From: Paracoccus aurantiacus | Lineage (GTDB): Bacteria > Pseudomonadota > Alphaproteobacteria > Rhodobacterales > Rhodobacteraceae | Length of the DNA stretch: 64,000 nt | Assembly (NCBI RefSeq): GCF_007993065.1 | Contig: NZ_VOPL01000001.1 | Location: 682,001 to 746,000 of the forward strand | Direction: 5' to 3' | Shown: positions 54,203-64,000 of the stretch, piece by piece | Numbering within the stretch: the first letter of the stretch is position 1 | Layout of the letters: every line of letters begins with the position of its first letter | Program-made: the position numbers and the translations under genes | The notes under the pieces: generated by a model | Seen by the model: only the letters and a program-made list of their open reading frames with translations | The model's database searches: none | What the model was told of the DNA's origin: nothing

Positions 54203-54322
54203 TCAGATGCAGGTTTGAACTTCCGGATTACAGGGGCCGGCAAACTGCCTGTCTGATCCGGTGCTGGACCCCATGAACGTAGCGAAAGCTGCAACGATTG
54301 CAAGATACGAAATAAAACGCAT
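54203..54322 (-). CDS. Secreted 39-residue peptide
   Basis: A short frame from ATG 54322, with GGAAGGGG seven bases upstream, to TGA 54203. It has a hydrophobic signal-like start (FISYLAIVAAFATFMGSS) and a short mature end with two cysteines (PCNPEVQTCI). It lies nine bases before the membrane protein gene and probably forms one operon with it. No family is recognised; the strong ribosome-binding site and leader-like sequence support it. Confidence 0.55.
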   Translation of the reverse strand: MRFISYLAIVAAFATFMGSSTGSDRQFAGPCNPEVQTCI

Positions 54323-54583
54323 AATAACACCCCTTCCATTAAAACATATGTTAACACAAAAACTTTCAGCAAGACAGATTTTCTTCTCAGCAGAAAAGTT
54401 CGAATATCTTCTGGTCAATGGAATTGCTTCCACAATATATGGCAGGCGGAATGCGGCGCCGCCCTGCACATACTTCCACGCTTGCGGCAAATCATCAGAA
54501 CCGCCAAGGGTCGTACGAGGCACTATCCTTTTCGCATCAGACCCCACATGATCCGGGCAGGCAGCAACAGGGAGATACGCACC

Positions 54584-55744
54584 ATGCAGCGTCAGGTGAA
54601 AGCGGTCTATATGCGTGGCGGGACCAGCAAAGGCGTGTTCTTTCGCGACGACTGGCTGCCCGCCGATCCATCCATTCGCGACCGTGTTCTGACGCGTGTG
54701 ATCGGCACCCCCGATCCGTATGGCCAGCAGATCGACGGGCTCGGGGGCGCGACGTCCAGCACCAGCAAGGTGGTCATCCTGTCGCCCTCCGCGCGGACGG
54801 ATTGCGATGTCGATTATCGCTTCGGTCAGGTCGCGATTGATCGTCCGCTCATCGACTGGTCAGGGAATTGCGGCAACCTGACAGCGGCGGTCGGCCCCTT
54901 CGCGATTGCCCAGGGCCTCGTGACACCGGCATGCGACGGTATGGTCAAGGTGCGCATCTGGCAGGCGAATATACAGGCAAAGATCATTGCACATGTCCCC
55001 GTTTCGGGCGGTGAAGTGGTCGAGGACGGCTGCTTCATGCTGGACGGCGTGGCCTTTCCGGCGGCGGAAATCGCAATCGAATTCGTGCAGCCTGCTGCGG
55101 ATGATCCCTCGGCGGGAAGCGCGATGTTTCCGACCGGACACATGCTGGATGTCCTTGACCTTCCGGGCGTGGGCCAGATCGAGGCGACGCTTATCAATGC
55201 CGGAAATCCGACGATCTTTGTCGATGCGGCGCGGCTGGGACTGACCGGAACCGAGTTGCAGAAGGATGTGAATGGCGACGCGGACTTGCTGCGCCGCGTC
55301 GAGGATATCCGTGCGCTTGGCGCGGTGCGCATGGGGCTTGCGGCCTCTGCCGATGAGGCGACCGCAAACAGACCTCATACCCCGAAGCTGGCTTTTGTCG
55401 CAGCACCTGCGGAATATATCGCCTCCAGCGGCGCGCGCGTGGAGAAGTCGTCGGTCGATCTGAATGCACGCATCTTCTCGATGGGAAAGCTGCATCACGC
55501 CATGACCGGCACCGGCGCCGTCGCGCTTGCGGCCGCAGCCGCCGTTCCCGGCACGCTTGTCAGCCGCGTGCTTCAACAGCCGAAGCAATCGCTTCGGTTC
55601 GGCCACCCTTCGGGCAGGCTGGAGGTCGGCGCCACCGCGGAAATCAGGGATGGTGGCTGGGTGGTCACAACCGTGAGGATGAGCCGAAGTGCCCGCCGTC
55701 TGATGGAGGGGGTCGTGCTGGTGCCCGAACAGGCCTTCGGCTGA
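54584..55744 (+). CDS. PrpF-family isomerase (methylaconitate / 4-oxalomesaconate tautomerase type)
   Basis: A 386-residue DapF-like protein. VKAVYMRGGTSKGVFFRDDWLP is the PrpF family start, with the conserved SGNCGNLTAAVGPFAI (catalytic Cys region), GGATSSTSKVVIL and FSMGKLHHAMTGTGAVALAAAA. ATG 54584 follows GGGAGA; the longer frame from 54482 is not family sequence. Without prp or gallate genes nearby the substrate stays open. The gap 54323-54583 to the divergent peptide gene shows no clear promoter. Confidence 0.9.
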   Translation: MQRQVKAVYMRGGTSKGVFFRDDWLPADPSIRDRVLTRVIGTPDPYGQQIDGLGGATSSTSKVVILSPSARTDCDVDYRFGQVAIDRPLIDWSGNCGNLTAAVGPFAIAQGLVTPACDGMVKVRIWQANIQAKIIAHVPVSGGEVVEDGCFMLDGVAFPAAEIAIEFVQPAADDPSAGSAMFPTGHMLDVLDLPGVGQIEATLINAGNPTIFVDAARLGLTGTELQKDVNGDADLLRRVEDIRALGAVRMGLAASADEATANRPHTPKLAFVAAPAEYIASSGARVEKSSVDLNARIFSMGKLHHAMTGTGAVALAAAAAVPGTLVSRVLQQPKQSLRFGHPSGRLEVGATAEIRDGGWVVTTVRMSRSARRLMEGVVLVPEQAFG

Positions 55745-55790
55745 AGGCGCGCGACGCCCGCGCGGCGCACCTTCGACCTATGCTTGTTTA

Positions 55791-57392
55791 TCAGCTCAGT
55801 TCCACGAAGCCGAAGCCGTTCGGACCCAGTTCCAGCTTTCGCCCGGTCAAAGATCCGCTGATCGACGCCGCCTGTGACGGCCCGGTCAACGCCTCGGCCG
55901 CGCCGCGTGGCAGGCTGATGCGCCGCGTCTCTGTGCCGAGATTGAACGCGCAAAGCAGATTGCCGCGCCGGAACAGCAGGATCGGATTGGGCGCGCGCAG
56001 GAAACGCGCCATGTCCCGGCCATGCAACTCTGCCCGTTCCGAGCGGAATTCCAGCATGTGCCGATAGAAATGCAGCACTGAATGGGCGTTCGCCTCTTGC
56101 GCCGCGACATTGCGCGAAAGCTGCGGCTCCTTGATCGGCAGCCAGGGCACGCCCGTGGTGAAGCCGCCATGCGTGTTGGTCGCGTTGTCCCAGACCATCG
56201 GTGTCCGGCAGCCGTCGCGACCCTTGTAATCTGGCCAGAAACGGATGCCGGGCGGGTCGGTAAGCTCGTGAAACTCCAGCTCAGTCTCGGTCTGCCCAAG
56301 CTCTTCGCCCTGATAGATGCAAACCGATCCGGGAAAGGACAGCAGCATCGCGCAGGCCAGCTTGGCAAGGCTGTCCTGATCGGCACCGTAATCATGCCAG
56401 CGCGACATGTGGCGAATCACATCATGGTTCGAAAATGCCCAGGTCGGCCAGCCATCAGGGGCCTTTTTGAAGAAGGTTTCGATCTTCGAACGGAAATGCT
56501 TTGGCGTGAATTCGGGCCCCAGCATGTCGAAGCTGTAGGCCTGCTGCAGGTGACTGTCGCCCGACGTGTATTCGGCCATGATCTCGACCGCGCGCGTCGA
56601 ATCGCCCACCTCTCCGACCATCGAGGCGCCGTATTCGTTGGTCAGGTCGCGCATCCGGGCCAGAAAATCCAGGTTCTCGGGCCGGGTCTTGGAATATTTA
56701 TGCAGCTGCATTTCATACGGATTGACCTGCGGCTCACCCCGGCGCGCCGGATTATTGCGCAATCTGGCGTCGTGGAAATAGAAGTTCACCGTGTCGAGCC
56801 GGAAGCCATCCACCCCGCGTTCCAGCCAGAAGCGCATGGTCTCCAGAAGCCAGTCCTGCACTTCTTTGTTGTGGAAGTTGAAATCGGGCTGCGAAGTCAG
56901 GAAGTTGTGCAGGTAATACTGCTTGCGATGCCCGTCCCATTCCCAGGCCGATCCGCCGAAAACAGATGACCAGTTGTTCGGCGGCGTCCCGTCGGGCTTT
57001 GCGTCTGCCCAGACATACCAATCCGATTTCGGATTATCGCGCCCCTTGCGGCTTTCGACAAAGAACGGATGCTGGTCCGAAGAATGGCTGAGCACCTGGT
57101 CGATGATGACCTTGAGGCCCATCTCATGCGCCTTGGCGACCATGATGTCGAAATCGTCCAGCGTGCCGAAAAGCGGGTCGATATCGGTATAGTCCGACAC
57201 GTCATAGCCCATATCGGCCATCGGCGAGACGAAGATCGGCGACAGCCAGACCGCGTCCACGCCAAGGCTCGCGACATAACGCAGCCGCTCGGTGATCCCG
57301 GTAAGATCGCCGATGCCGTCGCCGTTGCTGTCCTGAAAGGAACGCGGATAGACCTGATAAGTCACCGAACCCCGCCACCAGTCATTCGTCAT
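55791..57392 (-). CDS. Alpha-glucosidase, GH13 family
   Basis: A 533-residue oligo-1,6-/alpha-1,4-glucosidase. Catalytic blocks: nucleophile Asp in DGFRLDTVNFY, acid/base Glu in MVGEVGD, and the transition-state Asp in FSNHDVIRH. QVYPRSFQDSNGDGIGDLTGI is the GH13 glucosidase start. ATG 57392 has GAGGAGG seven bases upstream; the ATG at 57398 is too close to that site. It is divergent from the glycogen operon and may degrade maltodextrins made by glycogen phosphorylase and debranching. No signal peptide, so cytoplasmic. Confidence 0.93.
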   Translation of the reverse strand: MTNDWWRGSVTYQVYPRSFQDSNGDGIGDLTGITERLRYVASLGVDAVWLSPIFVSPMADMGYDVSDYTDIDPLFGTLDDFDIMVAKAHEMGLKVIIDQVLSHSSDQHPFFVESRKGRDNPKSDWYVWADAKPDGTPPNNWSSVFGGSAWEWDGHRKQYYLHNFLTSQPDFNFHNKEVQDWLLETMRFWLERGVDGFRLDTVNFYFHDARLRNNPARRGEPQVNPYEMQLHKYSKTRPENLDFLARMRDLTNEYGASMVGEVGDSTRAVEIMAEYTSGDSHLQQAYSFDMLGPEFTPKHFRSKIETFFKKAPDGWPTWAFSNHDVIRHMSRWHDYGADQDSLAKLACAMLLSFPGSVCIYQGEELGQTETELEFHELTDPPGIRFWPDYKGRDGCRTPMVWDNATNTHGGFTTGVPWLPIKEPQLSRNVAAQEANAHSVLHFYRHMLEFRSERAELHGRDMARFLRAPNPILLFRRGNLLCAFNLGTETRRISLPRGAAEALTGPSQAASISGSLTGRKLELGPNGFGFVELS

Positions 57393-57420
57393 CGTCATAC
57401 CTCCTCGCGAATTCGCGGCA

Positions 57421-57449
57421 TTGAACAGCGCGCCATACCGCCGTAATGT
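57421..57449 (+). promoter_or_regulatory. Predicted glgP operon promoter
   Basis: TTGAAC (57421-57426) and TAATGT (57444-57449) are separated by 17 bases, about 30 bases ahead of glgP. The -10 box is the left arm of a palindrome. Confidence 0.45.
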
Positions 57450-57463
57450 TGCCGCTAACATTA
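57444..57463. promoter_or_regulatory. Palindromic operator in the alpha-glucosidase / glgP gap
   Basis: TAATGTT (57444-57450) and AACATTA (57457-57463) are perfect 7-base arms around a 6-base GC-rich centre, the shape of a LacI-type site. It overlaps the predicted glgP -10 box. A sugar-responsive LacI-family regulator is the likely ligand; its gene is not seen. Confidence 0.55.
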
Positions 57464-57480
57464 TAGACATATGGAACGCA

Positions 57481-59931
57481 ATGATGACTCAGCCAGCGAC
57501 GAGCGCCAGCCCAAAGGAACTCGGGCAGTCCATCCGCGACCACCTGACCTATTCGATCGGCAAGGATGCGGGCCATGCATCGGTGCATGATTGGCGTGTC
57601 GCATTGTCGCTGGCGATCCGCGACAGGATCGTCGAGCCGTGGTTCGCGTCGACACGCGCGACCTATGACAGACATCTCAAGCGCGTCCACTATCTGTCGA
57701 TGGAATTCCTGATCGGCCGGTTGCTGGAAGATTCGGTGGTCAATCTGGGTCTGGACGATGCCGCGCGCGAGGCGCTGCATGGCTTTGGTGTCGATTACGA
57801 CGAAGTGATCCATGACGAACCCGAAGCGGCGCTTGGCAATGGCGGGCTGGGCCGGTTGGCCGCCTGCTATATGGAATCGATGGCGACGGTCGGCATCCCC
57901 GCCTATGGCTATGGCCTGCGCTACGAGCACGGGCTGTTCCGGCAGCGCTTCGACCACGGCCGGCAGGTTGAAACTGCCGACAGCTGGCTGAAATCGCGCA
58001 ATCCGTGGGAGTTCGAGCGCCCGGAAGCCGCATATGAGATCGGCTTCGGCGGCTGGGTCGAGGGCGACGGCGCCAAGAAGGTCTGGCACCCCGAGGAAAG
58101 TGTTATCGCTGCGGCATATGACACGCCAATCATCGGCTGGAAGGGCCGTTGGGCCAATACGCTGCGCCTGTGGTCAGGCAAGGCGGTCGCGGAATTCGAC
58201 CTCGCCCGTTTTAACAGGGGCGAGTATGTCGCCGCCGGTGCCGCCGAATCGCTGGCCCGCACCATCAGCCGGGTGCTCTATCCCGACGATTCGACCGAAG
58301 CCGGCAAAGAGCTGCGCCTGAAGCAGGAGTATTTCTTCACCGCCGCCTCGGTGCGCGACATCATGCGCCGCTTCGTCTACGAGGGCGAAAGCATCGCCAA
58401 GCTGCCCGACCGCGTGGCGATCCAGATGAACGATACCCATCCCGCAATCGCGGGCGCGGAGCTTGTGCGCGTTCTGATCGACGACTTCAGTCAGCCCTTC
58501 GACGAGGCTGCCGATATGGCCGTCCGTGTGCTGAATTACACCAACCACACCCTTCTGCCAGAGGCGCTGGAAGCATGGTCGGAGGGTCTGTTCCGCAAGA
58601 TCCTGCCCCGGCACATGGACCTGGTCGAGCGCATCGACGACCATCACAAGCGCCGCAATCCCAAGCGCCCGTGGGAACTGTCGGCGATTCATCACGGATC
58701 TGTCCATATGGGCACGCTGGCGTTCATGCAGTCCGGCCATGTGAACGGCGTCTCGGCGCTGCATACCGAACTTATGAAAGAGACGGTATTCCACGACCTG
58801 AACCAGCTTCATCCCGACCGGATCGTCAATGTCACGAATGGCGTGACTCCGCGCCGCTGGCTGTATTCCGCGAACCCGGCATTGTCCGCGCTGGTGACGG
58901 ACACGCTCGGGTCCGAAGACTGGGTCGATCATCTGGATCAGCTTTCGGGGCTGGAAAGCCATGTCACCGATCAAGGCTGGCTGGACCGCTATGCTGCCGC
59001 CAAGCGCGACAACAAGGTGGCGCTGTCGAACTGGCTGGGCGAAACGCTTGGCATCACGCCCGACCCCGATGCCCTTTACGACGTTCAGATCAAGCGTATT
59101 CACGAATACAAGCGCCAGCTTCTGAATATTCTTGAGACGATCGCCCGCTGGGACGAGATCCGGCAGAACCCGGACGCGGACTGGCAGCCGCGCGTCAAGA
59201 TATTCGGCGGCAAGGCCGCGCCGGGATACGCGGTCGCGAAAGAAATAATAAACCTCATCAACGACGTAGCTACGGTTGTTAACAATGATCCGTTGATGAA
59301 GGGGCGCCTGATGGTTGCCTACCCGCCGAACTATAACGTCTCAATGGCGGTGCGCCTGATCCCGGCGGCTGACCTGTCCGAACAGATTTCGACGGCGGGC
59401 AAGGAAGCTTCGGGCACCGGCAATATGAAGCTTTCGATGAACGGCGCGCTGACCATCGGGACGCTCGACGGCGCGAATGTCGAGATCCGCGAACATGTCG
59501 GGCCGGAAAACTTCTTCCTGTTCGGGATGACCACCGAACAGGTCGAGGCCCGTCGTCAGGTTCCCGATCACGCCCGCAAGGCAAATTCCGACTGCCCGTC
59601 GCTGTCACGCGCCATCAGCCTGATCGCGCTCGGCACATTCGGCGGCGATCCGGCGCGCTATGGGCGGCTGGTCGATATTCTGACCAACTGGGATACCTAT
59701 CTCGTCTGCTCGGATTTTGCAGATTACCAATCGACTCAACGACGTATTGATGCCTCTTATGGGGACAGGGCGGAGTGGAATCGCATGGCGGCGCTGAATA
59801 CGGCGCGCATGGGCTGGTTCTCATCCGACCGGTCGGTCCGCGATTACATGGACCGGGTCTGGAACATGGAGATGCGAGATGGCCGAGCAGCAGCAAGATC
59901 AGGACAACCCGATAACGCAATCGCCGTTTGA
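57481..59931 (+). CDS. glgP: Glycogen/starch/alpha-glucan phosphorylase
   Basis: An 816-residue PLP enzyme that releases glucose-1-phosphate from glycogen. [39 protein letters not shown], and the PLP Lys region [29 protein letters not shown] are conclusive. The start is one of two adjacent ATGs (57481 or 57484); the ribosome-binding site is weak. The last 53 bases overlap glgB, so the terminal residues after VWNMEM are unlike relatives. Confidence 0.97.
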   Translation: MMTQPATSASPKELGQSIRDHLTYSIGKDAGHASVHDWRVALSLAIRDRIVEPWFASTRATYDRHLKRVHYLSMEFLIGRLLEDSVVNLGLDDAAREALHGFGVDYDEVIHDEPEAALGNGGLGRLAACYMESMATVGIPAYGYGLRYEHGLFRQRFDHGRQVETADSWLKSRNPWEFERPEAAYEIGFGGWVEGDGAKKVWHPEESVIAAAYDTPIIGWKGRWANTLRLWSGKAVAEFDLARFNRGEYVAAGAAESLARTISRVLYPDDSTEAGKELRLKQEYFFTAASVRDIMRRFVYEGESIAKLPDRVAIQMNDTHPAIAGAELVRVLIDDFSQPFDEAADMAVRVLNYTNHTLLPEALEAWSEGLFRKILPRHMDLVERIDDHHKRRNPKRPWELSAIHHGSVHMGTLAFMQSGHVNGVSALHTELMKETVFHDLNQLHPDRIVNVTNGVTPRRWLYSANPALSALVTDTLGSEDWVDHLDQLSGLESHVTDQGWLDRYAAAKRDNKVALSNWLGETLGITPDPDALYDVQIKRIHEYKRQLLNILETIARWDEIRQNPDADWQPRVKIFGGKAAPGYAVAKEIINLINDVATVVNNDPLMKGRLMVAYPPNYNVSMAVRLIPAADLSEQISTAGKEASGTGNMKLSMNGALTIGTLDGANVEIREHVGPENFFLFGMTTEQVEARRQVPDHARKANSDCPSLSRAISLIALGTFGGDPARYGRLVDILTNWDTYLVCSDFADYQSTQRRIDASYGDRAEWNRMAALNTARMGWFSSDRSVRDYMDRVWNMEMRDGRAAARSGQPDNAIAV

Positions 59932-62107
59932 GCTGCGACTGCCGCCAGATCGCGTGCGCGCCCTGATCGAAGGGCGCGACAGCGACCCGTTTGCCGTCCT
60001 TGGCCCGCATTCGGTTGCTGGCGGCTGGCGCGTCGTTGCGATGGATTTCGGCGCAAGGGAAATGTCTATCGCGACCGTCGAAGGCGTCTTTCCGATGCAG
60101 CCGGTCGCCGGGGCTGACGGCCTGTTCGCGTGTTTCCTGCCAGAGCCAATGCCTTATCTGCTGCGCGGCACCGATGGCGAAACCGAGTGGGAACACGAAG
60201 ACCCTTATCGCTTCGGCCCGGTTCTGGGCCAGATCGACGAATATCTGATCGGCGAGGGCACGCATCACCAGCTTTGGAAAGCGCTTGGCGCGCATGTGAT
60301 ATCCCATCAGGGGGTGCGCGGAACCCATTTCTCGGTCTGGGCACCGAATGCGCGTCGCGTGGCGGTGCTGGGCGATTTCAACAACTGGGATGCGCGTCGT
60401 CACGGCATGCGCCGACGCGGCACGACCGGCGTATGGGAGATATTCATTCCCAATATCGGCAACGGCTCGCCGTATAAATTCTCGATCACAGGCGCGCATG
60501 GCGAGCCTTTGCCCGAAAAAGCCGATCCCGTCGGATTCGGTGCCGAGCATCCGCCCGCCACAGCCTCGGTGGTGCGTAATCTGGCTGGTCATAAATGGTC
60601 AGACGATCAATGGATGCAGACCCGGTCCGAGGCGCAGAACATCAAGGCCCCGATCTCGATCTATGAGGTGCATCTGGGCAGTTGGCGGCGTGTCGCCGAT
60701 GACGATAATCGCCCGCTGTCCTATCTGGAACATGCCCGCGACCTGATCCCTTATGTTAAGGATATGGGTTTCACGCATCTGGAATTGCTGCCGGTATCGG
60801 AATTCCCCTTCGACGGATCGTGGGGCTACCAACCGGTCGGGCTTTATGCGCCGACAATACGCTTCGGAACGCCGGAAGAATTCCGCTCGCTGGTCGAGGC
60901 CGCCCACGAAGCCGGCATCGGCGTGCTTCTGGACTGGGTGCCGGGTCACTTCCCGTCCGACGCGCATGGCCTTGCCCGTTTCGACGGCACGGCGCTTTAC
61001 GAGCATGCCGACCCGCGCGAGGGATTTCATCAGGACTGGAACACGCTGATCTACAATTACGGCCGCCGCGAAGTCTCAAACTATCTGACGGCCAACGCCT
61101 TGTATTGGTTGCAGGAATATCATGTCGACGGGTTGCGCGTCGATGCAGTCGCCTCGATGCTTTATCGCGACTATTCCCGCAAGGACGGCGAATGGGTGCC
61201 CAATATCCACGGCGGGCGAGAGAATTTGGAAGCGATCGAGTTCCTGCGCGGCGTCAATACCGTCGCCTATGGCGAAGTGCCCGGAATCATGACCGTGGCC
61301 GAGGAATCGACCGCATTTCCGGGTGTCTCGCGCCCGGTAGATGCAGGCGGTCTGGGCTTTGGCTTCAAATGGAACATGGGCTGGATGAACGACACGCTCA
61401 GCTATATCCAGCACGAACCCGTTCACCGCAGCCACCACCACAATCAGCTGACCTTCGGGCTGGTCTATGCGTTTTCCGAGAACTTCATCCTGCCGATCAG
61501 CCATGACGAGGTTGTCCACGGCAAAGGCTCGATGATCGAGAAGATGCCAGGCGATGTCTGGCAGAAGTTCGCCAACCTGCGCGCCTATTACGGCTTCATG
61601 TGGACCCATCCGGGCAAGAAGCTGCTGTTCATGGGCTGCGAATTCGCGCAGTGGAAGGAATGGAACCACGATGCCTCGCTTGACTGGCACCTGCTGGACG
61701 ATCCGCGCCATAAAGGTGTGCAGTCGCTGATCCGGGACCTGAACAACCTCTATCGCGAATTGCCGGCACTGCATCGGCGCGACAATGTTCCCGAAGGCTT
61801 CAGCTGGATCGAGGGCGGGGCGGCACAGGAATCCATTCTTGCCTATGCGCGTTATGGCGAGGACGGCGATGCGCCCGTCGTCGCCGTGTGCAATTTCACA
61901 CCCGTTCCGCGCCACGGCTGGCGTGTCGGGTTGCCGCGCGACGGCAAGTGGAAGCTTCGGCTGAACAGCGATGCGGGGGTTTATGGCGGCTCTAACATGC
62001 CGACCACGCCGGTGACGACTGCCGATGGCGATGCCTGGCACGGCTATGACCAGTCCGCACTGATTGATCTGCCGCCGCTTTCTGTCCTCATCTACGAGGC
62101 CGTCTGA
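59879..62107 (+). CDS. glgB: 1,4-alpha-glucan branching enzyme
   Basis: A 742-residue GH13 enzyme that makes alpha-1,6 branches in glycogen. N-terminal CBM48 domains ([32 protein letters not shown]), then EVHLGSWRR, catalytic Asp in [15 protein letters not shown], Glu in [12 protein letters not shown] and Asp in [14 protein letters not shown] 59879 has GGAG seven bases upstream within the glgP gene, which supports the 53-base overlap as real. Confidence 0.97.
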   Translation: MAEQQQDQDNPITQSPFELRLPPDRVRALIEGRDSDPFAVLGPHSVAGGWRVVAMDFGAREMSIATVEGVFPMQPVAGADGLFACFLPEPMPYLLRGTDGETEWEHEDPYRFGPVLGQIDEYLIGEGTHHQLWKALGAHVISHQGVRGTHFSVWAPNARRVAVLGDFNNWDARRHGMRRRGTTGVWEIFIPNIGNGSPYKFSITGAHGEPLPEKADPVGFGAEHPPATASVVRNLAGHKWSDDQWMQTRSEAQNIKAPISIYEVHLGSWRRVADDDNRPLSYLEHARDLIPYVKDMGFTHLELLPVSEFPFDGSWGYQPVGLYAPTIRFGTPEEFRSLVEAAHEAGIGVLLDWVPGHFPSDAHGLARFDGTALYEHADPREGFHQDWNTLIYNYGRREVSNYLTANALYWLQEYHVDGLRVDAVASMLYRDYSRKDGEWVPNIHGGRENLEAIEFLRGVNTVAYGEVPGIMTVAEESTAFPGVSRPVDAGGLGFGFKWNMGWMNDTLSYIQHEPVHRSHHHNQLTFGLVYAFSENFILPISHDEVVHGKGSMIEKMPGDVWQKFANLRAYYGFMWTHPGKKLLFMGCEFAQWKEWNHDASLDWHLLDDPRHKGVQSLIRDLNNLYRELPALHRRDNVPEGFSWIEGGAAQESILAYARYGEDGDAPVVAVCNFTPVPRHGWRVGLPRDGKWKLRLNSDAGVYGGSNMPTTPVTTADGDAWHGYDQSALIDLPPLSVLIYEAV

Positions 62108-62130
62108 ATTTTCATCCTGGGGGGATTTCC

Positions 62131-63399
62131 ATGCAGACCAAACGACCGCAACGCCTCTCGTCCCGCGCCATGGCCTATGTTCTGGCCGGCGGGCGCGGCT
62201 CTCGCCTGAAAGAGCTGACGGACCGGCGCGCGAAACCGGCCGTCTATTTCGGCGGCAAGTCCCGGATCATCGACTTCGCGCTGTCGAACGCGCTGAATTC
62301 GGGCATCCGGAAAATGGCCGTGGCCACACAATACAAGGCCCACAGTCTGATCCGCCACCTGAACCGGGGATGGTCCTTCTTCCGGTCCGAGCGGAACGAA
62401 TTTCTGGACATTCTGCCTGCCTCTCAACAGCTGGACGAGGAAAACTGGTATCGTGGCACCGCCGATGCCGTGGCCCAGAACATCCACATCATCGACAGCT
62501 ATCATGTCGATTATCTGATCGTTCTGGCGGGCGACCACATCTACAAGATGGATTACGAGATCATGCTGCAGCAGCATGTCGATTCCGGTGCCGATGTGAC
62601 AATCGGCTGCCTGACCGTCCCGCGCGAAGAGGCTTCGGCATTCGGGGTGATGGATGTCGATGCCGACGGGCGCATCATTTCCTTCCTTGAAAAGCCGGCC
62701 GATCCGCCGGGGATGCCGGACGATCCGAATTCAACGCTGGCCTCGATGGGGATCTATGTCTTTGACTGGAAATTCCTGCGCGAACTGCTGCTGAAGGATT
62801 CGTCGGACCCGAATTCCAGCCATGATTTCGGCAATGACCTGATCCCCGACATCGTCAAGAACGGGAAGGCCGTCGCGCACCGCTTCAGCGACAGCTGCGT
62901 CCGGTCCAGCACCGAGGCCCCGGCCTATTGGCGCGACGTCGGAACCATCGACGCATTCTGGAAGGCCAATATCGACCTGACGGATTTCTCGCCGGAACTC
63001 GATCTTTACGACAATAGCTGGCCGATCTGGACTTACGGAGAGATCACGCCACCTGCAAAGTTCATCCATGACGACGAGGACCGGCGCGGCCATGCAGTCA
63101 GTTCCATGGTGTCGGGCGGCTGTATCATTTCCGGCTCGGAAGTGCGCAATTCGCTGCTGTTCACCGGGGTGAAGGCGAACAGCTATTCTTCGCTGAAATC
63201 GGTGGTCGCGCTGCCTTACGTCAATATCGGACGCCATGCCGAACTGAGCAATGTCGTCATCGACCGCGGCGTCGAGATACCGGAAGGGCTGGTTGTTGGT
63301 GAAGACCCGGACGAGGACGCCAAGTGGTTCCGTGTCAGCGAGGGCGGCGTCACGCTGATTACGCAATCCATGATCGACCGCCTGGCAGCATCGAAATGA
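62131..63399 (+). CDS. glgC: Glucose-1-phosphate adenylyltransferase
   Basis: A 422-residue ADP-glucose pyrophosphorylase, the rate-setting step of glycogen synthesis. [29 protein letters not shown] is the nucleotide-binding start; [10 protein letters not shown] and FLEKPADPP hold the sugar-phosphate site. The C-terminal beta-helix has [18 protein letters not shown] and [20 protein letters not shown]. The Arg-rich N-terminal tail fits allosteric control. Starts 23 bases after glgB with GGGGGGA upstream. Confidence 0.97.
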   Translation: MQTKRPQRLSSRAMAYVLAGGRGSRLKELTDRRAKPAVYFGGKSRIIDFALSNALNSGIRKMAVATQYKAHSLIRHLNRGWSFFRSERNEFLDILPASQQLDEENWYRGTADAVAQNIHIIDSYHVDYLIVLAGDHIYKMDYEIMLQQHVDSGADVTIGCLTVPREEASAFGVMDVDADGRIISFLEKPADPPGMPDDPNSTLASMGIYVFDWKFLRELLLKDSSDPNSSHDFGNDLIPDIVKNGKAVAHRFSDSCVRSSTEAPAYWRDVGTIDAFWKANIDLTDFSPELDLYDNSWPIWTYGEITPPAKFIHDDEDRRGHAVSSMVSGGCIISGSEVRNSLLFTGVKANSYSSLKSVVALPYVNIGRHAELSNVVIDRGVEIPEGLVVGEDPDEDAKWFRVSEGGVTLITQSMIDRLAASK

Positions 63400-64000
63400 G
63401 CGCTGCGCCGGCCGGATCGAAAAAGCCCACCGGGACGAAACGCGCCGGCGCGCCGAAAAAGGCCTTGGGCAAGGCAGCCGTAAGCGCGCCGCCATCGTCA
63501 GCGCCCGCGACGACGGACCAACCCGTCGCGGCGCGGTCGCGGGGCGGCAAGGTGCTTTCGGTCGCATCCGAATGCGCGCCGTTGGTCAAGACGGGCGGGC
63601 TTGCGGATGTGGTGGGCGCCCTGCCCGCCGCGCTCGCGCCGCTTGGCTGGCAGTTCCGCACGCTCATCCCCGCCTATCGCGGGCTTCTGGCAAAGCTGGA
63701 AAACCCGGTCGAGATGTGGTCGGACCCCGATCTTTATGGTGGCCCGGCCCGCGTCATGGCCGGGCAGATCGCGGGGCTGGAGCTGTTGCTTCTGGATGCG
63801 CCGCATCTGTTCGACCGTGCGGGCTCGCTATATCTCGACGAAACCGGGTCGGACTGGTCCGACAACCCGCGCCGCTTTGCTGCGTTGAGCTGGGCGGCGG
63901 CAGAGATTGCGAAACATGGTCTGTCGGATGGCTGGGTTCCCGATCTGCTCCACTGCCATGACTGGCAGGCAGGCTTCGCGCCGCTTTGGGCGCGTGATAT
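63396..64000 (+). CDS. glgA: Glycogen synthase (partial, cut by window end)
   Basis: The frame opens at ATG 63396, overlapping the glgC stop as ATGA, and runs 201 codons to the window edge. From about residue 49 it reads [29 protein letters not shown], the GlgA start with the ADP-glucose-binding KTGGL loop. Later comes [16 protein letters not shown]. Ahead of the domain is a 48-residue Ala/Lys/Pro/Ser-rich extension ([15 protein letters not shown]) that most GlgA proteins lack. Transfers glucose from ADP-glucose to glycogen ends. Confidence 0.95.
   Translation, partial: MSAAPAGSKKPTGTKRAGAPKKALGKAAVSAPPSSAPATTDQPVAARSRGGKVLSVASECAPLVKTGGLADVVGALPAALAPLGWQFRTLIPAYRGLLAKLENPVEMWSDPDLYGGPARVMAGQIAGLELLLLDAPHLFDRAGSLYLDETGSDWSDNPRRFAALSWAAAEIAKHGLSDGWVPDLLHCHDWQAGFAPLWARD

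Noticed and set aside
54203..54547. 114-codon minus-strand frame starting at 54547
   Set aside because: The first 75 codons lack a ribosome-binding site and a protein-like pattern; only the last 39 codons look real.
48520..54600. Integrated island with an attachment repeat of tRNA-Ser
   Set aside because: No second copy of the tRNA 3' end and no integrase was found in the window.

Overview
The window is a chromosomal segment of an alphaproteobacterium of the order Rhodobacterales, most like Paracoccus or a close relative. The evidence is high GC, a full gene transfer agent (GTA) structural cluster in the order known from Rhodobacter capsulatus, the fabF-mltG pair, leucine/isovalerate catabolic genes of alphaproteobacterial type and a glycogen operon. 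I see no transposase, integrase or CRISPR array.

Layout. 1-1265: N-terminal part of an OafA-type membrane acyltransferase, cut by the window edge. 1430-8248: lepA, a Hint-domain protein, a tryptophan-striped 59-residue protein, adenine deaminase, a small metal-binding protein, and an operon of a secreted 99-residue protein with a CobB-type sirtuin. The sirtuin has an in-frame TGA exactly at its third zinc-ligand cysteine. 8245-9090: cysE. 9143-23661 (minus): the GTA cluster from small terminase to the large tail protein plus a DUF2793 protein, with terminator-like hairpins in its leader and in three internal gaps. 23968-28066: a helical phasin-like protein, mltG, fabF and a quinone-reductase-like enzyme. 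28245-30928: an aminotransferase, then an ArsR regulator divergent from an Old Yellow Enzyme with a clear promoter and operator between them.

30925-39404 (minus) is the leucine/isovalerate operon: isovaleryl-CoA dehydrogenase, two secreted Cys-containing proteins, MCC beta, an ASCH protein, a macro-domain protein, MCC alpha, HMG-CoA lyase and a crotonase, mostly with 1-4 base overlaps. A palindrome sits just upstream of the first gene. 39601-41160: sulfotransferase-like protein, glycosyltransferase and tRNA-Val. 41224-48341 (minus): homogentisate dioxygenase, then exported protein, NUDIX hydrolase, cysK and an MscS-type channel. 48445-48534 is tRNA-Ser(CGA). 48535-54322 looks accessory: a 466-residue exported protein of unknown function, a YeeE/YedE sulfur-transport pair, and an unrecognised three-gene minus-strand unit (39-residue secreted peptide, 601-residue membrane protein ending in 9-residue repeats, binding-protein-like 343-residue protein).

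54584-64000: a PrpF-family isomerase, then a glycogen region with an alpha-glucosidase divergent from glgP-glgB-glgC-glgA (glgA cut by the window end). A palindrome in the divergent gap overlaps the likely glgP promoter.

The points most worth following are the sirtuin TGA with a hairpin directly after it, the possible attenuation of the GTA cluster, the 51349-54322 membrane unit with its coding minisatellite, and the NAD/ADP-ribose-related genes inside the leucine operon. Start sites were chosen by ribosome-binding site and family length. No database search was run, so all family names rest on motif recognition.
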